Origin: TA-20 sp035935115
GTDB lineage: Archaea > Thermoproteota > Nitrososphaeria > Nitrososphaerales > Nitrosopumilaceae
Direction: 5' to 3'
NCBI GenBank assembly: GCA_035935115.1
Contig: DASYXK010000021.1
Span: forward strand, 372,001 to 436,000
DNA: 64,000 nt
The notes below the pieces were generated by a model. That model did no database searches, was not told where the DNA came from, and saw only the letters and a list, made by a program, of their open reading frames with translations. The position numbers were made by a program, and so were the translations under genes. This document shows positions 1-8,773 of this stretch, in pieces (within the stretch, counting starts at the first letter, position 1; each line of letters opens with the position of its first letter).

Positions 1-37
1 CGATACACAAAGCATCAACTCTCCTTAAGATATTTTA

Positions 38-62
38 GTTCGGATCTGGTAAGACTTGCTAC
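38..62 (+). repeat. T-arm-like palindromic repeat, family A
   Basis: This is a degenerate copy of a repeat whose best consensus is GGTTCGAGTCCTGTAAGACT followed by CGCTA. The core forms a hairpin (CGAGTC / GACTCG). It lies about 30 nt after the stop of the minus-strand zinc-ribbon gene. The left part resembles a tRNA T-arm, but no tRNA body is present. At least ten related copies occur in the window. Confidence 0.6.
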
Positions 63-93
63 AAAACTCCTTTCCGATTTATTTTCAATCTAG

Positions 94-204
94 TTATCTT
101 TTCATTCCCACTTTACACAGACCAATTCTACAATTGTGGCAAACGTAATCGTCAGCAGGATTCTGACAACCGCAGGAGCAGGTACATGTGTAATCATTCA
201 TCAT
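94..204 (-). CDS. small double-CxxC zinc-ribbon protein (36 aa)
   Basis: This 36-residue frame starts MMNDYTCTCSCGC and carries cysteines as CTCSCGC and later CHNC and C, ending VGMKR. The spacing of the CxC/CxxC knuckles fits a miniature zinc ribbon, a type common among very small archaeal proteins. I do not recognise a specific family and cannot assign a role. The start could be either of two adjacent ATG codons. A family A repeat lies just after its stop. It could be a chance frame, but the cysteine pattern argues for a real gene. Confidence 0.5.
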   Translation of the reverse strand: MMNDYTCTCSCGCQNPADDYVCHNCRIGLCKVGMKR

Positions 205-276
205 ATAGAATAAGTTAAAGTGCAATATAACTAAGATATACTGTAATCTCAGTTAAAAGAAGAAAGGAAAAAATCA

Positions 277-354
277 TTGAGATTTATCATAGGCGGAATA
301 CTTATCGGAGCTGTACTTGTTCTGATTTACCTGCTTTCAATGAACAAAGGTTGA
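277..354 (+). CDS. single-span membrane miniprotein (25 aa)
   Basis: A TTG-initiated frame encodes one arginine followed by about 20 hydrophobic residues (FIIGGILIGAVLVLIYLL) and a short polar tail SMNKG. A purine-rich GAAAGGA stretch precedes the start at a plausible Shine-Dalgarno distance. It would be a single transmembrane helix. A similar single-helix miniprotein occurs at 17301. No function can be inferred, and it may be a chance frame. Confidence 0.35.
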   Translation: MRFIIGGILIGAVLVLIYLLSMNKG

Positions 355-400
355 CAGTCTAGATTTCTGTGCTAGTTTTTCATCAGGGACATGTATTCGA

Positions 401-454
401 GTTACCCCTACATTTATACAAAAAATGATAATTATATAAATATGTAGGGGTAAC
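401..454. promoter_or_regulatory. 13-bp inverted repeat flanking the fic TATA box
   Basis: GTTACCCCTACAT at 401-413 is perfectly repeated in inverse orientation at 442-454. The AT-rich stretch between the arms (AATTATATAAATA) looks like an archaeal TATA box. The right arm ends 7 nt before the fic start codon. The arm centres are 41 bp apart, close to four helical turns, so a dimer or loop-forming repressor could bind both arms and block transcription. Autoregulation is an inference. Confidence 0.65.
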
Positions 455-461
455 TATATTC

Positions 462-1349
462 ATGGTCACAATCAAGAAGAAGATCGTAAAGGGACAGACC
501 TACTACTATCTTGAGCACAGCATAAGAGAAGGCAAAAAAGTGCAGAAAAAGGAGGTCTACCTCGGGAGCAAGATTCCGTCTGACATCGAGCAGATCAGGA
601 AGAACTTTCTTGACAGCATTTACAGGGAGAGATGGTACGTTGACGCAGACAGGATCAAACAGAAATTCTCGAAAGAACAGAAAGTAGTCCCAAAGTCTGT
701 CAGAGAAAAGGAACTGCAGAATTTCATCACCAGATTCACCTATGACACGCAGAGGATAGAAGGATCTACACTAACCCGCAGGGAGACAGCTGACCTCCTG
801 GAGAGTAGTATAACCCCCAAGAGCAAGCCTATGATGGACGTGCAGGAGGCTGAGGCCCACAGAGATCTATTTTATGAAATTCTGAAATCCAAAAAAGAAT
901 TATCGATGCAGGTAGTGCTTGACTGGCACTGGAAACTCTTCCAGAAAACGAAAAAAGACATAGCAGGAAAGTTCAGAAAATATCAAGTGGCAATAGGTAG
1001 CAGCAAATTCATGCCTCCGTCGCCGGTTGAAGTCCATCCAATGATGACAGAGTTTTTCCAGTGGTACCACAAAAACAAGAATAAACTGCATGCAGTAGAA
1101 CTTGCAGCCCTTGCACATCTGAAGTTTGTGACCATACACCCGTTTGGCGACGGCAATGGAAGAATTTCAAGACTCATCATGAACTTCATCTTGAACAGGA
1201 AGAACTATCCAATGCTTGACATTCCATATGAGGTAAGAAACAGTTACTACAACGCGCTGGAAAGGTCACAGTTGAAGAAAGAAGACAGGATATTTCTCCA
1301 GTGGTTTGCCAAGAAGTACATCAAGGAACACAAGAGATATCTCAGATAG
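462..1349 (+). CDS. Fic family protein (putative AMPylase)
   Basis: Fic-domain proteins transfer AMP (or another nucleotide moiety) onto hydroxyl side chains of target proteins. The active-site motif HPFGDGNGRISR is intact from about residue 226, with the catalytic His and the Mg-binding Asp. An N-terminal T-Q-R-I-E-G at 96-101 fits the class II inhibitory motif (S/T-x3-E-G), whose Glu normally blocks ATP binding, so the enzyme is probably self-inhibited. The N-terminal ~90 residues are basic and of unknown fold. The start follows a palindromic operator. Its 3' end runs directly into a decapitated arginase-family gene, suggesting that insertion of fic removed the 5' part of that gene. The target is unknown. 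Confidence 0.85.
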   Translation: MVTIKKKIVKGQTYYYLEHSIREGKKVQKKEVYLGSKIPSDIEQIRKNFLDSIYRERWYVDADRIKQKFSKEQKVVPKSVREKELQNFITRFTYDTQRIEGSTLTRRETADLLESSITPKSKPMMDVQEAEAHRDLFYEILKSKKELSMQVVLDWHWKLFQKTKKDIAGKFRKYQVAIGSSKFMPPSPVEVHPMMTEFFQWYHKNKNKLHAVELAALAHLKFVTIHPFGDGNGRISRLIMNFILNRKNYPMLDIPYEVRNSYYNALERSQLKKEDRIFLQWFAKKYIKEHKRYLR

Positions 1350-1351
1350 AA

Positions 1352-2014
1352 GATGGGATCAATCTTCTTTTCTGTCGTAGGTTTCCACTAGTAATAGGCG
1401 GAGATTGTCCTGTCCTTCTTGGCTGTTTGGCAGCAGCGGTTCAGATTCATCATTATAATATTGGACTGCTCTTTATTGATGGACATGAGGATGCATACCC
1501 TCCACATCAATCCCCTACTGGAGAAGCTGCCGACATGGAACTTGGATTTGCTCTTGGGCAAAACGTTCCCTACCGTATACGCAATGTCATTGGTTCGGTA
1601 CCATTAATCAAACATTCCAAAGTTTGCTTACTTGGTATTCGCGACAGAAAGGATTTGAAAAATTTAAACGTAAAATCTCTAGCTGGAAAAGTCCAGTCAT
1701 ATGATGATATCATTCTTCGTAAAAGCAATATTGAAACTTTAACTAGTAAAGCATTGAAACGGTTAAGATCTAATGACAACGTAATATGGCTCCATATTGA
1801 TCTGGACGTGTTGTCTACAAAATCATTACCTGCACAAGACTATCTACAACCAGGTGGTCTAAGCTGGAAACAGTTGGAGAAACTTTGCAAGAGTGCATTA
1901 TCTTCAGGTCATATAATAGGATGTGACGTAACTATCTATAACCCTGACTTGGATCCAAATAATAAATTTGCCAAGCATATTGTGAATTTTCTAGCTACTG
2001 TGCTATCCACATGA
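1352..2014 (+). pseudogene. 5'-truncated arginase/ureohydrolase family gene
   Basis: The encoded sequence has the metal-binding motifs of the ureohydrolase fold: VIGGDCPVLLG (GGDxS-like), FIDGHEDAYPP (DxHxD) and HIDLDVL (SxDxDxxDP-like). Family members are about 300 residues. Here the recognisable part begins almost at once with the GGD motif, so roughly the first 70-90 residues are missing. In-frame codons continue into the fic 3' end, but that extension has no arginase similarity. The gene is therefore most likely a remnant. A short product from a late start cannot be excluded. Confidence 0.7.
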
Positions 2015-2112
2015 TAAGCACTGGAACGACTCAAAAAGAGAGCCGATGCCTCGCTTGATCCTTCACTTGACAAGACAGCTGATGCAATGATTAAAATTTG
2101 TAGAGTTTTCAT
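1936..2112 (-). pseudogene. MKTL-type signal-peptide remnant
   Basis: A minus-strand frame starts MKTLQILIIASAVLSS, a typical exported-protein start. It then continues in low-complexity residues that run into the arginase remnant on the other strand. Its ATG overlaps the copA stop codon as ATGA. The same 5' sequence (ATGAAAACTCTACA) starts three intact exported-protein genes at 13930, 19694 and 21941, and other decayed copies lie at 11987, 12824 and 18525. I read it as the start of a lost exported-protein gene. Confidence 0.4.
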
Positions 2113-4577
2113 TTTGATTTTTTGCTTGGTGGCAACCATCTCTTAAGTAATAATGAACTGCTTGTAACTGATACGGAACTTGCTGCCATAGCCAATCCTG
2201 CAAGTGCGGGATAAAGTAATCCAACTCCTGCAACAGGAATTAATGCTGCGTTGTATGCAAAGGCGTAAAAGAGATTTTGCCTTATCTTGCTGACTGTCTT
2301 TTTGCTTATCTCAATAGCTATAACAACATCTTTCAAGTCATCTCTAACTAGAACAACATTTCCAGCTTCTAACGCTATATCAGTACCACTGCCAATTGCA
2401 ATTCCTACATCAGCCTGAGTCAAGGCAGCGGCATCGTTCATTCCATCACCTATCATTGCTATTTTCTTTCCTTGCTGTTGCAGCTTTTTTATCACCTCTA
2501 CCTTTTGTGTTGGCATAACATTTGCAATGACTTTGTCTATTGCAAGATCTTTTGCTATCGTAGCAGATGTCCTTTCGTTGTCTCCTGTAAGCATCACTAT
2601 ATCTATTCCCATATTTTTTAATGCGACAAGAGCGCTCTTTGCACTTGGTTTTGGAGTGTCAAGCAATGCTATTACGCCAATCAGATCTTTGTCTAATGAT
2701 ACCAAGACTGCAGTTTTTCCCTCTTTTTGTAAATTTAGGATAACATCTTTTGCTTGAACAGTATCAATTCCTTCTTCTTTTATCAGATCTGGACTTCCTA
2801 CCATTATGTTACTGCCATTGTAAACTGCTTTGACTCCTTTACCGGGAATTGCAAAAAATTCCGAAGGATCACTTGGTATCATCTTCAATTCTTTTGCTTT
2901 TTGCACTATTGATTTTGCAAGTGGATGCTCAGAGTTTTTTTCAGCTATTGCTACAAGCTCAAGCATTCTGTTGTCATTGTTGATACTATTGCTGTCTTCT
3001 GATGTCATCGCTATTTGTTTGATAGTTATTAGATCCGTAACCTGTGGAGAACCTTGAGTTAATGTTCCTGTCTTGTCAAAGACTGCGACTTTTATCTTCC
3101 CAAGCATCTCAAGTGCATCGCCACTTTTGAATATCACGCCATTTTGAGCACTCTTGCTCATTCCAACCATTATTGCAGTGGGAGTGGCTAATCCCAATGC
3201 ACAAGGACATGCAACAACAAGTATGGCAACTGCTGGTATGAGTGCAGTGGCAATAAGATGTTCTCCTGATGGTGCAACAAAATACCATGTCAAGAAAGTA
3301 CCAAACGCAACAGCCATAACGATGAAAGCAAAATATCCAGCAAATTTATCTACCATTTGTTGCATTGGTGGTTTTCTACCCATCGCATCTTCGACCAGTT
3401 TGACTATCTGAGCAAGCATAGTGTTACTTCCTACTTTATCAGCTCTAATTACAAGAAATCCTTCCTTGTTTACAGTCCCACCTATGACCATGTCTCCTGA
3501 CTTTTTTCCAACTGGCACGGATTCTCCAGTAACCACAGATTCATCAACTGCAGAATTTCCCTCTAGAACTATACTGTCAACTGGGATCTTTTCACTAGGT
3601 TTAACAATTATTACGTCCCCTATTTTGATGAGTTCAATTGGAACATCGATCTCATCTCCGTCTTTTTTGAGTCTTGCAGTCTTTGGTTGTAGCTCTAACA
3701 TCTTTCTGATTATTGAAGAGGCTTTACCCTTGGTTTTATTTTCAAGATATTTTCCAAGAATTATGAAAGTTATGACTACTGAGGATGCATCAAAATAGAT
3801 GTTATGCCAAACTGGATTGGGAAATGTATTAAACGCACTAAACAGGTAAGCTGCAGTTGTTCCTGTGACAACAAGCGTATCCATGTTTGCCGACTTCATT
3901 TTGGAAATTCTGTATGCGCCAACATAGAATTTGCTTCCTGTTACAAACTGTACTACACTAGCAAGTGCAAATAGGAGATACGCCGCTGTCGCAGTCCCAG
4001 CAAATGGAACAAACGACATGAATTCTGGATAAGCTAAGAACACAATGGGGATGGTGAAGACTAGACCGATTACAAACAACTTTTTTAGTTTTTTTGCTTC
4101 AATTTCTTCTGCAGATGCAGAAAGATCCTCGCTTAATATTTGATAACCACTTTTGTTGATGACTGATCGTATATCCGAAAGAGAAAGCAGAGCTTGATTA
4201 TATTCAACCAAGACCTGTCCGTTTCCATAATTCACTGAAGCATACTTGACACCTTCAAGTTCTCGCAAGTGCTTTTCTAATCTGTTGGCATCGCTAGAAT
4301 CAGTTATTCCACTAACCTTTATCGTAAGTTTTTCATAAACTACGTTGTAACCAATCTCCTCTATTGCTTTTTCAATTGTGGACAGATTTGTTGATGATGG
4401 ATCAAATTCCAGTACTGCTTTCTCAGCTGCTAGGTTTACTTCACATTTTTTTACTCCTTTTTGTTCCAAGACATAATTTTGAATAGAGTTTACACAGCCA
4501 GCACAGTGCATTCCGCCTATTTTTATTGCCATTCGTTTTGTTTGGCTTTCGGTCTCAATAGCTGATTTTACATCCAT
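2109..4577 (-). CDS. copA: copper-exporting P1B-type ATPase CopA
   Basis: This pump exports Cu(I) across the cytoplasmic membrane using ATP. It starts with a heavy-metal-associated domain carrying GMHCAGC (residues 22-28). A second HMA-like domain follows that has lost its CxxC pair (KVSGITDSSD). The transmembrane ion-binding CPC is in VACPCALGLATPT, the actuator loop is VVTGESVP, the phosphorylated Asp is in DKTGTLT, and the ATP-binding hallmarks are SEHPLA and GDGMNDAAAL. At 822 residues it has the normal family length. It is divergent from a TRASH-domain regulator with a shared palindrome, so copper-dependent control is likely. Its stop overlaps an MKTL start remnant. Confidence 0.95.
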   Translation of the reverse strand: MDVKSAIETESQTKRMAIKIGGMHCAGCVNSIQNYVLEQKGVKKCEVNLAAEKAVLEFDPSSTNLSTIEKAIEEIGYNVVYEKLTIKVSGITDSSDANRLEKHLRELEGVKYASVNYGNGQVLVEYNQALLSLSDIRSVINKSGYQILSEDLSASAEEIEAKKLKKLFVIGLVFTIPIVFLAYPEFMSFVPFAGTATAAYLLFALASVVQFVTGSKFYVGAYRISKMKSANMDTLVVTGTTAAYLFSAFNTFPNPVWHNIYFDASSVVITFIILGKYLENKTKGKASSIIRKMLELQPKTARLKKDGDEIDVPIELIKIGDVIIVKPSEKIPVDSIVLEGNSAVDESVVTGESVPVGKKSGDMVIGGTVNKEGFLVIRADKVGSNTMLAQIVKLVEDAMGRKPPMQQMVDKFAGYFAFIVMAVAFGTFLTWYFVAPSGEHLIATALIPAVAILVVACPCALGLATPTAIMVGMSKSAQNGVIFKSGDALEMLGKIKVAVFDKTGTLTQGSPQVTDLITIKQIAMTSEDSNSINNDNRMLELVAIAEKNSEHPLAKSIVQKAKELKMIPSDPSEFFAIPGKGVKAVYNGSNIMVGSPDLIKEEGIDTVQAKDVILNLQKEGKTAVLVSLDKDLIGVIALLDTPKPSAKSALVALKNMGIDIVMLTGDNERTSATIAKDLAIDKVIANVMPTQKVEVIKKLQQQGKKIAMIGDGMNDAAALTQADVGIAIGSGTDIALEAGNVVLVRDDLKDVVIAIEISKKTVSKIRQNLFYAFAYNAALIPVAGVGLLYPALAGLAMAASSVSVTSSSLLLKRWLPPSKKSK

Positions 4578-4615
4578 TAATTCATAATACTACAACGGTT
4601 TACTTAATATCAGAT

Positions 4616-4631
4616 CTTTACAATTGTAAAG
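4616..4631. promoter_or_regulatory. perfect 16-bp palindrome in the copA/regulator intergenic region
   Basis: CTTTACAATTGTAAAG is fully self-complementary and lies 39 bp from the copA start and 40 bp from the regulator start. A second half-site (TTGTAAAGTACAA) overlaps it. The position is right for an operator controlling both divergent genes. The neighbouring HTH-TRASH protein is the obvious candidate ligand, which is an inference from gene order. Confidence 0.65.
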
Positions 4632-4671
4632 TACAAAATATAGATATGCGTGAGTGTGTAACAAACTGTAC

Positions 4672-5094
4672 ATGCCTTTGAAATTAGATGATATTGATCT
4701 TGCGTTACTAGAATCTCTTATCAAGGATGGGAGAAAGTCTTTTCGGCAAATTTCACGTGAGATTAATGTAAGTACACCTACTGTCAAGACAAGATATGAA
4801 AGGCTTGTCAATGTTGGTTTGATAAAAGCAGTCACGCTAGATTTGGACTGGGGGAAGCTAGAAACTAAGACAAGCATGAAACTAGACCAAATTAGAGACA
4901 AGGCAACCAAAAGTCATCCCATAAAACTTGACAAGGGAATGCTTGTTAATTTGTCATGTGATTATTGTAAAGGACCTGTTCAAGGAAAACCAAGTATTTT
5001 GAAATTTGCAAACTTTGAACGATTCTTTTGTTGCACTTCCTGTAAATCATTGTATAAGGAAAAATACAAGGGAAGAATTGAAGTACTGCACTAA
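4672..5094 (+). CDS. HTH-TRASH copper-responsive regulator
   Basis: The N-terminal ~60 residues form an Lrp/AsnC-type helix-turn-helix (LDDIDLALLESLIKDGRKSF, then VSTPTVKTRYERL). The C-terminus is a TRASH-type metal-binding domain with CDYC about 30 residues before CCTSC. TRASH domains bind copper or related metals, and this fusion next to copA is the known layout of archaeal copper sensors (CopT/CopR-like). I chose the ATG at 4672 over an upstream GTG because the conserved LDDIDLALL begins right after it. It probably binds the palindrome at 4616 and senses intracellular copper. Confidence 0.85.
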   Translation: MPLKLDDIDLALLESLIKDGRKSFRQISREINVSTPTVKTRYERLVNVGLIKAVTLDLDWGKLETKTSMKLDQIRDKATKSHPIKLDKGMLVNLSCDYCKGPVQGKPSILKFANFERFFCCTSCKSLYKEKYKGRIEVLH

Positions 5095-5127
5095 TAATTG
5101 AACTAGAATACTGTGGAGATTTCGTTT

Positions 5128-5655
5128 TTATCTAATAAATCGAAGTTTTGTTTTTCCCGAAATAACCACTATAGATGTTAATGAAATTGCAAGTATTAAT
5201 GCTGTTAATGCACCAAACTCTGGAACTATCTGTGTACCGATGATCTCTATGGCGTTATCTCCCTGTGAGAACGGTATTATTAGAGTCCTGTAACCACTAT
5301 TTCCTGACTCACTTTGTGGTTTGACTTGTGTACCGCCTGCCAGAATTATGAAAACATCGTCTTGTCCAGCACTGGTTTTTGCATCGACTAGACTCCTTGG
5401 TATTTGTAATGTGACGATTCCATCGTTTGTGGTGTTAATCGAAATAACAAGTGATGTACTCTGTGCATCAATAGTTGCATACTTTACGGTTCCATTAGTA
5501 ATCATATATGAAATCCCAAAGTTTGTACCAGCTACTGGAATTGTATTTTGAAGCTGTGCAGACACCTGTTTTACTGGAAAAAGTGTTGTTGATGCAGGAA
5601 AAATTAAAATTAAAATAAGTACAGAGCAAAGAACAGTTTTCCTAATGCCATTCAA
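5128..5655 (-). CDS. PEFG-CTERM exported protein (175 aa)
   Basis: The protein has an N-terminal signal sequence (about residues 8-34, ending QVSA) and a short beta-rich region. The C-terminal tail VPEFGALTALILAIS leads into a hydrophobic helix and basic end KTKLRFIR. VPEFG plus helix plus basic tail is the archaeosortase sorting signal of thaumarchaeal surface proteins. The middle region has no recognisable enzymatic motif. It resembles the C-terminal half of the cupredoxin-like PEFG protein at 30369 in layout. It is likely anchored on the cell surface; the role is unknown. Confidence 0.8.
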   Translation of the reverse strand: MNGIRKTVLCSVLILILIFPASTTLFPVKQVSAQLQNTIPVAGTNFGISYMITNGTVKYATIDAQSTSLVISINTTNDGIVTLQIPRSLVDAKTSAGQDDVFIILAGGTQVKPQSESGNSGYRTLIIPFSQGDNAIEIIGTQIVPEFGALTALILAISLTSIVVISGKTKLRFIR

Positions 5656-5711
5656 TTGGACTATTTTATCATAGTAGAATTAAAAGATGATCTTATTCAA
5701 ATTTCAATAAA

Positions 5712-7256
5712 TCAAGGAGTGAGTGCAGTTGCCACGTTCGATGGTTGACTGTTATGGGTGTTGCCTACTGTTGAAATTCTGTAACTGTATGTGGTATGAG
5801 CAACGACCGTATTGTCAGTATATACTGTTAAAACGTTTCCAGTATTTGCAACGAGCACAATCCAAGATGTGCTATTGGTGTTTCTCTCAATTTCATATGC
5901 CTTGATAGTTCCGCTTGTGGGTGCAGTCCAAGACAGAACTACAGGCGATGCATTTGTCGCTCCAAGACCGGTTGGTGGGTTAACAAGCTCATTAGTTCCT
6001 CCTATATCATTATAAAATATTGCAAAAAACATAGTGGCAGACTGTGCAATGTATCCTTTTTTGGTTGCATTGACCATCACTTTCATTTGTTGGGTTGTAT
6101 AATCAGAATATGGCATTACCACTCCATCTTGGTAAATTCCCTTACTGTCTGTCTTACCAACTAACTGGGCGAAGAGGTGATTATTTTGATCTAATATAGT
6201 GGCAGTTATGCTTACATCAGAGATACCGCCCTCGAATTGGTCAAAGTTCTTATCTGGATTCGTTTTTGGATCAAAAATTTTCACCGCCAAATTGTATGGA
6301 TATCTCATATACACTTGATTAGACTGGGAAGTTAACATTAGCATTGGAAGCATCGGTGTTGAACTTGTGGTATTTTGTATTGTAGTTGTAATAGTAGATC
6401 GTTTACCTTCAATTACAAACAATGCAGTAAAGGTAACTGGTTGGGACTTGCCATTGTTCATAATTGCTCCATAGAATTTATACTCAATTCCTGTCGTATG
6501 AATTCCAGTTATCTCCAAAAGCACACTGTCGGATCCCACAACATAACCTGTTAATTGAATCTGGTCTCCTTTTATTATCCAGAGCAAGTTGGATGCACTG
6601 TATTGTTTTCCATTAAGAGCTAGTGTACCACTAGCTGTATTGTTAACAATCTTCAGATTGATTCCAGCTCCAAGTAAAGACTGGGTGTATGCTTGAGTAT
6701 TTGATGATACAGTAGGATTTGGATTTGGTGTTTGTTGGAGAGTAGTTGGTATTGGAGGAATAGATGGTGTAGATGGAGTAACCGTTGTATTGTGTAATGA
6801 TGACGGAATAGCGGGGTTATTGGAGTTAGCTGGTGTAGATGGAGTAACTGTTGTATTTTGTAATGATGGTGGAATAGCTGGTGTAGATGGAGTATGAATA
6901 CTTGTCTGAGTTGAACCTGTTTCAATCTGTATTATTCCAACGTTCACCAGATATTCAATAGCTTTTGTAAAATCACCGTCTGAAGTTTTTCCAGCAGCCC
7001 AAAATCCTGCAGTATTTTTCACCCAAGGTGGAACATGTTGCATTGATTGAGAACCTTGCTGTGTGTCTGATATTTTGATTATTTTTTGCTGAATAAGATA
7101 TTGAATTCCTTTCATAAATTCGTCGTCTCCTATTGAGTTTTCATGCCACCATTTTGCAGTATTTTTAACCCAACTTGGAATCGAAGAAGATTGTTGTGCT
7201 GAAGCACTAGTAGAAAATCCTATGATAATGCAAAAAGCAAGGCAGAACACGCCCAT
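5712..7256 (-). CDS. exported protein with WVKNTA repeats and a C-terminal FN3 domain
   Basis: After a signal peptide (ending ASAQ) come two copies of a ~45-residue module (IPSWVKNTAKWWHENSIGDD and PPWVKNTAGFWAAG, each followed by a short conserved YLV/YLI segment). This repeat is frequent in thaumarchaeal exported proteins. A Thr/Pro/Ser-rich linker (about residues 115-190) follows, made of near-identical IPPSLQNTTVTPSTP units. A beta-sandwich region leads into a C-terminal fibronectin type III domain (PPTGLGATNASPVVLSWTAP). It is probably a secreted adhesion or envelope protein. No catalytic motif is visible. The linker DNA repeats are a likely source of length variation. Confidence 0.75.
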   Translation of the reverse strand: MGVFCLAFCIIIGFSTSASAQQSSSIPSWVKNTAKWWHENSIGDDEFMKGIQYLIQQKIIKISDTQQGSQSMQHVPPWVKNTAGFWAAGKTSDGDFTKAIEYLVNVGIIQIETGSTQTSIHTPSTPAIPPSLQNTTVTPSTPANSNNPAIPSSLHNTTVTPSTPSIPPIPTTLQQTPNPNPTVSSNTQAYTQSLLGAGINLKIVNNTASGTLALNGKQYSASNLLWIIKGDQIQLTGYVVGSDSVLLEITGIHTTGIEYKFYGAIMNNGKSQPVTFTALFVIEGKRSTITTTIQNTTSSTPMLPMLMLTSQSNQVYMRYPYNLAVKIFDPKTNPDKNFDQFEGGISDVSITATILDQNNHLFAQLVGKTDSKGIYQDGVVMPYSDYTTQQMKVMVNATKKGYIAQSATMFFAIFYNDIGGTNELVNPPTGLGATNASPVVLSWTAPTSGTIKAYEIERNTNSTSWIVLVANTGNVLTVYTDNTVVAHTTYSYRISTVGNTHNSQPSNVATALTP

Positions 7257-7322
7257 GTTCAGTGTGATTTTTTTCGTATATTGGTATGGTAATTTTTGCA
7301 GATAAGGGTTCTGACTAAGCGA

Positions 7323-7448
7323 TTAGATGTCAATTGTTGGATTTTGCACTTGTGCAAGTGTAGAGCCAATAGGGGTAAGAAGTGTCCCTGCAATGATAGT
7401 TGCTGCAATTATTGTTGCTAGAATTGATTTTTTAAATATTGATGTCAT
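7323..7448 (-). CDS. exported peptide (41 aa)
   Basis: This small frame encodes MTSIFKKSILATIIAA, continuing as a hydrophobic stretch to GSTLAQVQNPTIDI. It looks like a complete signal peptide with an AQ-type cleavage site, leaving only about eight mature residues. It could be a real tiny exported peptide or the stump of a larger exported protein whose mature part was lost, as with the MKTL remnants nearby. The start ATG is clear. Confidence 0.45.
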   Translation of the reverse strand: MTSIFKKSILATIIAATIIAGTLLTPIGSTLAQVQNPTIDI

Positions 7449-7631
7449 TGCAAATAAAACATGATGTTCTGATATAATCATGATCATATCATGCGTATTA
7501 CGAAGCTTGGTAGATCATGTATTACATAGTAAGTGGAAAGTTATTCCTCAAATTTTTTGGTAGACGGCATTTTTTCCATTTGTGGAAATTAATTCTTGTT
7601 TTTAATATTTGTGGATAAGTCCAAATCCTAA

Positions 7632-7658
7632 GGTTTGAGTCCCTGTAAGACTCGCTAC
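7632..7658 (+). repeat. T-arm-like palindromic repeat, family A
   Basis: One of the best-preserved copies: GGTTTGAGTCCCTGTAAGAC followed by TCGCTAC, with GAGTC pairing with GACTC. It lies 53 nt beyond the stop of the minus-strand gene at 7711. It has the same orientation as all other copies in the window. Confidence 0.75.
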
Positions 7659-7710
7659 GTTATGAGATATGTTATGATTTGTAGATTAAAAAAAGAGGGA
7701 GTTTTGATGG

Positions 7711-8349
7711 TCAATGTTTGTTGTCATTGTTCTCGTTGTTGCCTTCTGGATTTATTTTCAGCTTTTCAGCAGGAGTGATGTCAGTAACACAGACTGCTTC
7801 AAGATTGTTGCTTGAATCAAATACTGGATTGAGTTTGAATGAAACAACGTTCTGAACATTTGTTCCAGGTGTGATTGTTGTAGGGGAACCAGTCAGTGGA
7901 TTGGTTCCAGTAAAGGTTGATGGAATATCTTCTAATTTGATCTTGTCTCCCTGAACCTTTACCTTACCTGGTGATTCAAATGTAATATCAACAACTCCTG
8001 GTCCACCACCGCATGCAGTTTGAGATGCAAGCTTTACAAAGTGGTTGTGCCATGCTGGGTCGTTGGCATTTGTCTGTACTGCACTGTCCAATACTCCTGC
8101 ATGAGTAGTAGCAACAATGATTCCATCAAGTCCTGCGCTTGTGAGTATACCATATCCAAAAGCACCACCTGAGCCGTCCTTTGGAATTAGACCGTGGGTG
8201 ATAAGCTTTGCTTCAAGTTGTTTGGTATCTGATTGGGTTGTGGCAATTTTGATAGCCAAAAAGTCACCCACTGCACCTGCAAGTGGAAATAATAACGCAG
8301 ATGCCACAAACGCAGCGACTAAAGTCACTACGAATGTTTTGGATTTCAT
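7711..8349 (-). CDS. exported protein of unknown function (212 aa)
   Basis: The protein begins with a clear signal peptide (KSKTFVVTLVAAFVASALLF, then PLAGAVG). The mature part is soluble and beta-rich with two cysteines (TACGGGPG and EAVCVTD) that could form a disulfide. The C-terminus is charged and low-complexity (PEGNNENNDNKH). I do not recognise a family. It is the first gene of the cassette-like accessory region. A family A repeat follows its stop. Confidence 0.6.
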   Translation of the reverse strand: MKSKTFVVTLVAAFVASALLFPLAGAVGDFLAIKIATTQSDTKQLEAKLITHGLIPKDGSGGAFGYGILTSAGLDGIIVATTHAGVLDSAVQTNANDPAWHNHFVKLASQTACGGGPGVVDITFESPGKVKVQGDKIKLEDIPSTFTGTNPLTGSPTTITPGTNVQNVVSFKLNPVFDSSNNLEAVCVTDITPAEKLKINPEGNNENNDNKH

Positions 8350-8773
8350 GGTCTCATAATCTTCTTATTAATTATTTAAGCCTGATCTCTATAGAATTCA
8401 AATTTCTACATTGGAAATGATTTTAGCTTGCAATATTTTGCAATCGCGTCTTTTTAATTGGATTTACAAAATTGTCTGAAGATTAATCCTGTTAAGACTC
8501 GAACTTGGTGATTCTCATCAGAAAGTTTTAGCGCTTCTGCCTAATTTTTTATTTTCAATGATCTATCATTTCAGACTTTCTGCTAGTTTTCAGAAGCAAA
8601 TTTAGCTAGTTTTAGGTACGAGTTCTGTGGGACCAGCTATAACAAAATAATTTGATTCACCAAGTTTCGGGTTTTCAGATATGTATTACAACGAACAGAC
8701 TGGAACTTCATTCTCAATTTGGATGACGATTCATTTTTATACCACAGTATACTATGGTATAATGTAGTATACC
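8350..8773. other. intergenic region with one degenerate repeat and a TA operator
   Basis: No convincing gene is seen in these 424 bases. They contain a weak family A repeat at about 8481-8503 (CCTGTTAAGACTCGAAC) and, at the right end, the palindromic operator of the RelBE-like pair. The segment around 8560-8620 loosely resembles the sequence following the 30-bp repeat at 14365. Confidence 0.5.
8738..8773. promoter_or_regulatory. palindromic operator/promoter of the RelBE-like pair
   Basis: TATACCACAGTA / TATGGTATA-type sequence at 8738-8761 is a 24-bp palindrome with a single mismatched pair. A further half-site (GTAGTATACC) abuts the ATG. The palindrome overlaps the TATA-like TTTTTATA. This is the expected arrangement for conditional autoregulation by an antitoxin and toxin complex. 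Confidence 0.7.
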
